Part shown: one piece after another, positions 13,440 to 13,791 of the stretch
Position numbering within the stretch: the first letter of the stretch is position 1
Layout of the letters: each line of letters opens with the position of its first letter
Assembly (NCBI GenBank): GCA_009919445.1
Contig: RGBY01000043.1
Coordinates: 1-13,791 of the forward strand
DNA: 13,791 nt
Direction of reading: 5' to 3'
Source of the DNA: Planctomycetia bacterium
Lineage (GTDB): Bacteria; Planctomycetota; Planctomycetia; Pirellulales; UBA1268
Position numbers and translations under genes: made by a program
The notes under the pieces: generated by a model
What the model was told of the DNA's origin: nothing
Seen by the model: only the letters and a program-made list of their open reading frames with translations
The model's database searches: none

Positions 13440-13465
13440 ATGGCTGCCACCTCGACATCTGCTGA
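13379..13465 (+). CDS. Possible 28-aa upstream ORF overlapping the rplU start
   Basis: An ATG at 13379 has GAGG 9 nt upstream and opens 28 codons (MSDSPLRQRLEDEKRDKDFC...) that run past the rplU ATG at 13440 in another frame and stop at 13465. If translated, it could couple to or interfere with L21 initiation. It has no known family and could be chance. The rplU gene has its own good ribosome binding site, so this ORF is not needed to explain anything. Confidence 0.25.
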   Translation: MSDSPLRQRLEDEKRDKDFCDGCHLDIC

Positions 13466-13791
13466 CGCCTCTTCTGCTGACACCATGGTTGGTGGTGGGC
13501 ATCACTACTGCATCATTGCTGACGGCGGCAGGCAGTACCGGGTCAGTGAAGGACAGGAACTCGAAGTCGACTTTCGCCCAGTTGAGGCAGGAAGCGAACT
13601 CGTGCTCGACAAGGTGCTGGCAGTCAGCAAAGACGGCAAACTGCAACTCGGTGCCCCACTAGTCGACGGCGCAGTCGTGAAGGCGGAAGTGCTCGGGTTG
13701 GTGCAGGGCGAAAAGATCTATGTGCAGAAGTACCGGCGACGGAAAAACTACCGTCGTCGCATTGGCCACCGGGCTGTGGCAACGAAGATTC
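13440..13791 (+). CDS. rplU: 50S ribosomal protein L21, cut by the window end
   Basis: The frame from the ATG at 13440 reads MAATSTSADASSADTMVGGGHHYCIIADGGRQYRV, then SEGQELEVDF, VLDKVLAVSKDGKLQLGAPLVDGA, VKAEVLGLVQGEKIYVQKYRRRKNYRRRIGHRA and VATKI before the window ends. IADGGRQYRV and the basic KYRRRKNYRRRIGHR segment are diagnostic of L21, which binds 23S rRNA. The start has AAGGA (13427-13431) 8 nt upstream. Compared with the usual MYAII... start, there are about 22 extra N-terminal residues rich in Ser/Ala/Asp. An internal ATG at residue 16 is an alternative without a good binding site. Only the last few residues are missing. rpmA (L27) normally follows rplU, but this cannot be seen here. 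Confidence 0.95.
   Translation, partial: MAATSTSADASSADTMVGGGHHYCIIADGGRQYRVSEGQELEVDFRPVEAGSELVLDKVLAVSKDGKLQLGAPLVDGAVVKAEVLGLVQGEKIYVQKYRRRKNYRRRIGHRAVATKI

Noticed and set aside
1..13791. CRISPR array, prophage, insertion sequence or toxin-antitoxin module
   Set aside because: I searched for regularly spaced repeats, transposase or integrase motifs and paired small ORFs and found none. The only repeats are the short hairpin pair and local duplications.

Overview
The window looks like part of a planctomycete chromosome, probably from the Pirellulales (inference from sequence alone). The DNA is GC-rich, the intergenic regions are roomy and many starts lack a clear Shine-Dalgarno site. One large protein has an N-terminal region of a type I associate with planctomycetes (LDN...C.ES...L.EVAECH). 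HEAT and TPR proteins are frequent, and the RNase E/G and ribosomal protein L21 sequences are typical bacterial forms. No transposase, prophage gene, CRISPR array or restriction system is visible.

Left part (1-2794, all minus strand): the 5' end of a tRNA at the window edge, then, read leftwards from 2794, a lipoate-protein ligase A family enzyme, an 89-aa protein of unknown function with a strong ribosome binding site and a structured leader, and a family 2 glycosyltransferase-like protein that lacks an obvious DXD motif.

Middle (2961-5683): a membrane-anchored HEAT-repeat protein on the plus strand converges on two minus-strand genes, a TPR protein and a shikimate-dehydrogenase-like protein whose catalytic Lys and Asp positions are both substituted. 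Two 39-bp copies (38/39 identical) of a GC-rich hairpin repeat lie between and inside the convergent 3' ends. The second copy supplies part of the C-terminal coding sequence of the AroE-like gene.

Right part (5684-13791, all plus strand): a 791-aa single-pass membrane protein (zinc-finger-like/anti-sigma-like N-terminus, Pro/Ala linker, FecR-like beta region, helical C-terminus), a leader full of dyads, then a cluster in the order hibernation factor hpf, EIIA (ptsN type), HPr, Enzyme I, RNase E/G (rng), L21 (rplU, cut by the window end). Enzyme I, HPr and EIIA keep their phosphorylatable histidines, but no EIIB or EIIC is present, so this PTS is more likely regulatory than a sugar importer. 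Its position between a ribosome-hibernation factor and the RNA decay and ribosome genes suggests a link between PEP/energy status, translation and RNA turnover. That link is inferred from gene order only.

Most of the window is conserved housekeeping material. The parts most worth a second look are the AroE-like pseudoenzyme with its repeat-derived tail, the hairpin repeat family, the pseudoknot and SD-hairpin leader of the 89-aa gene, the 20-bp perfect palindrome just before hpf, and the transporterless PTS cluster.
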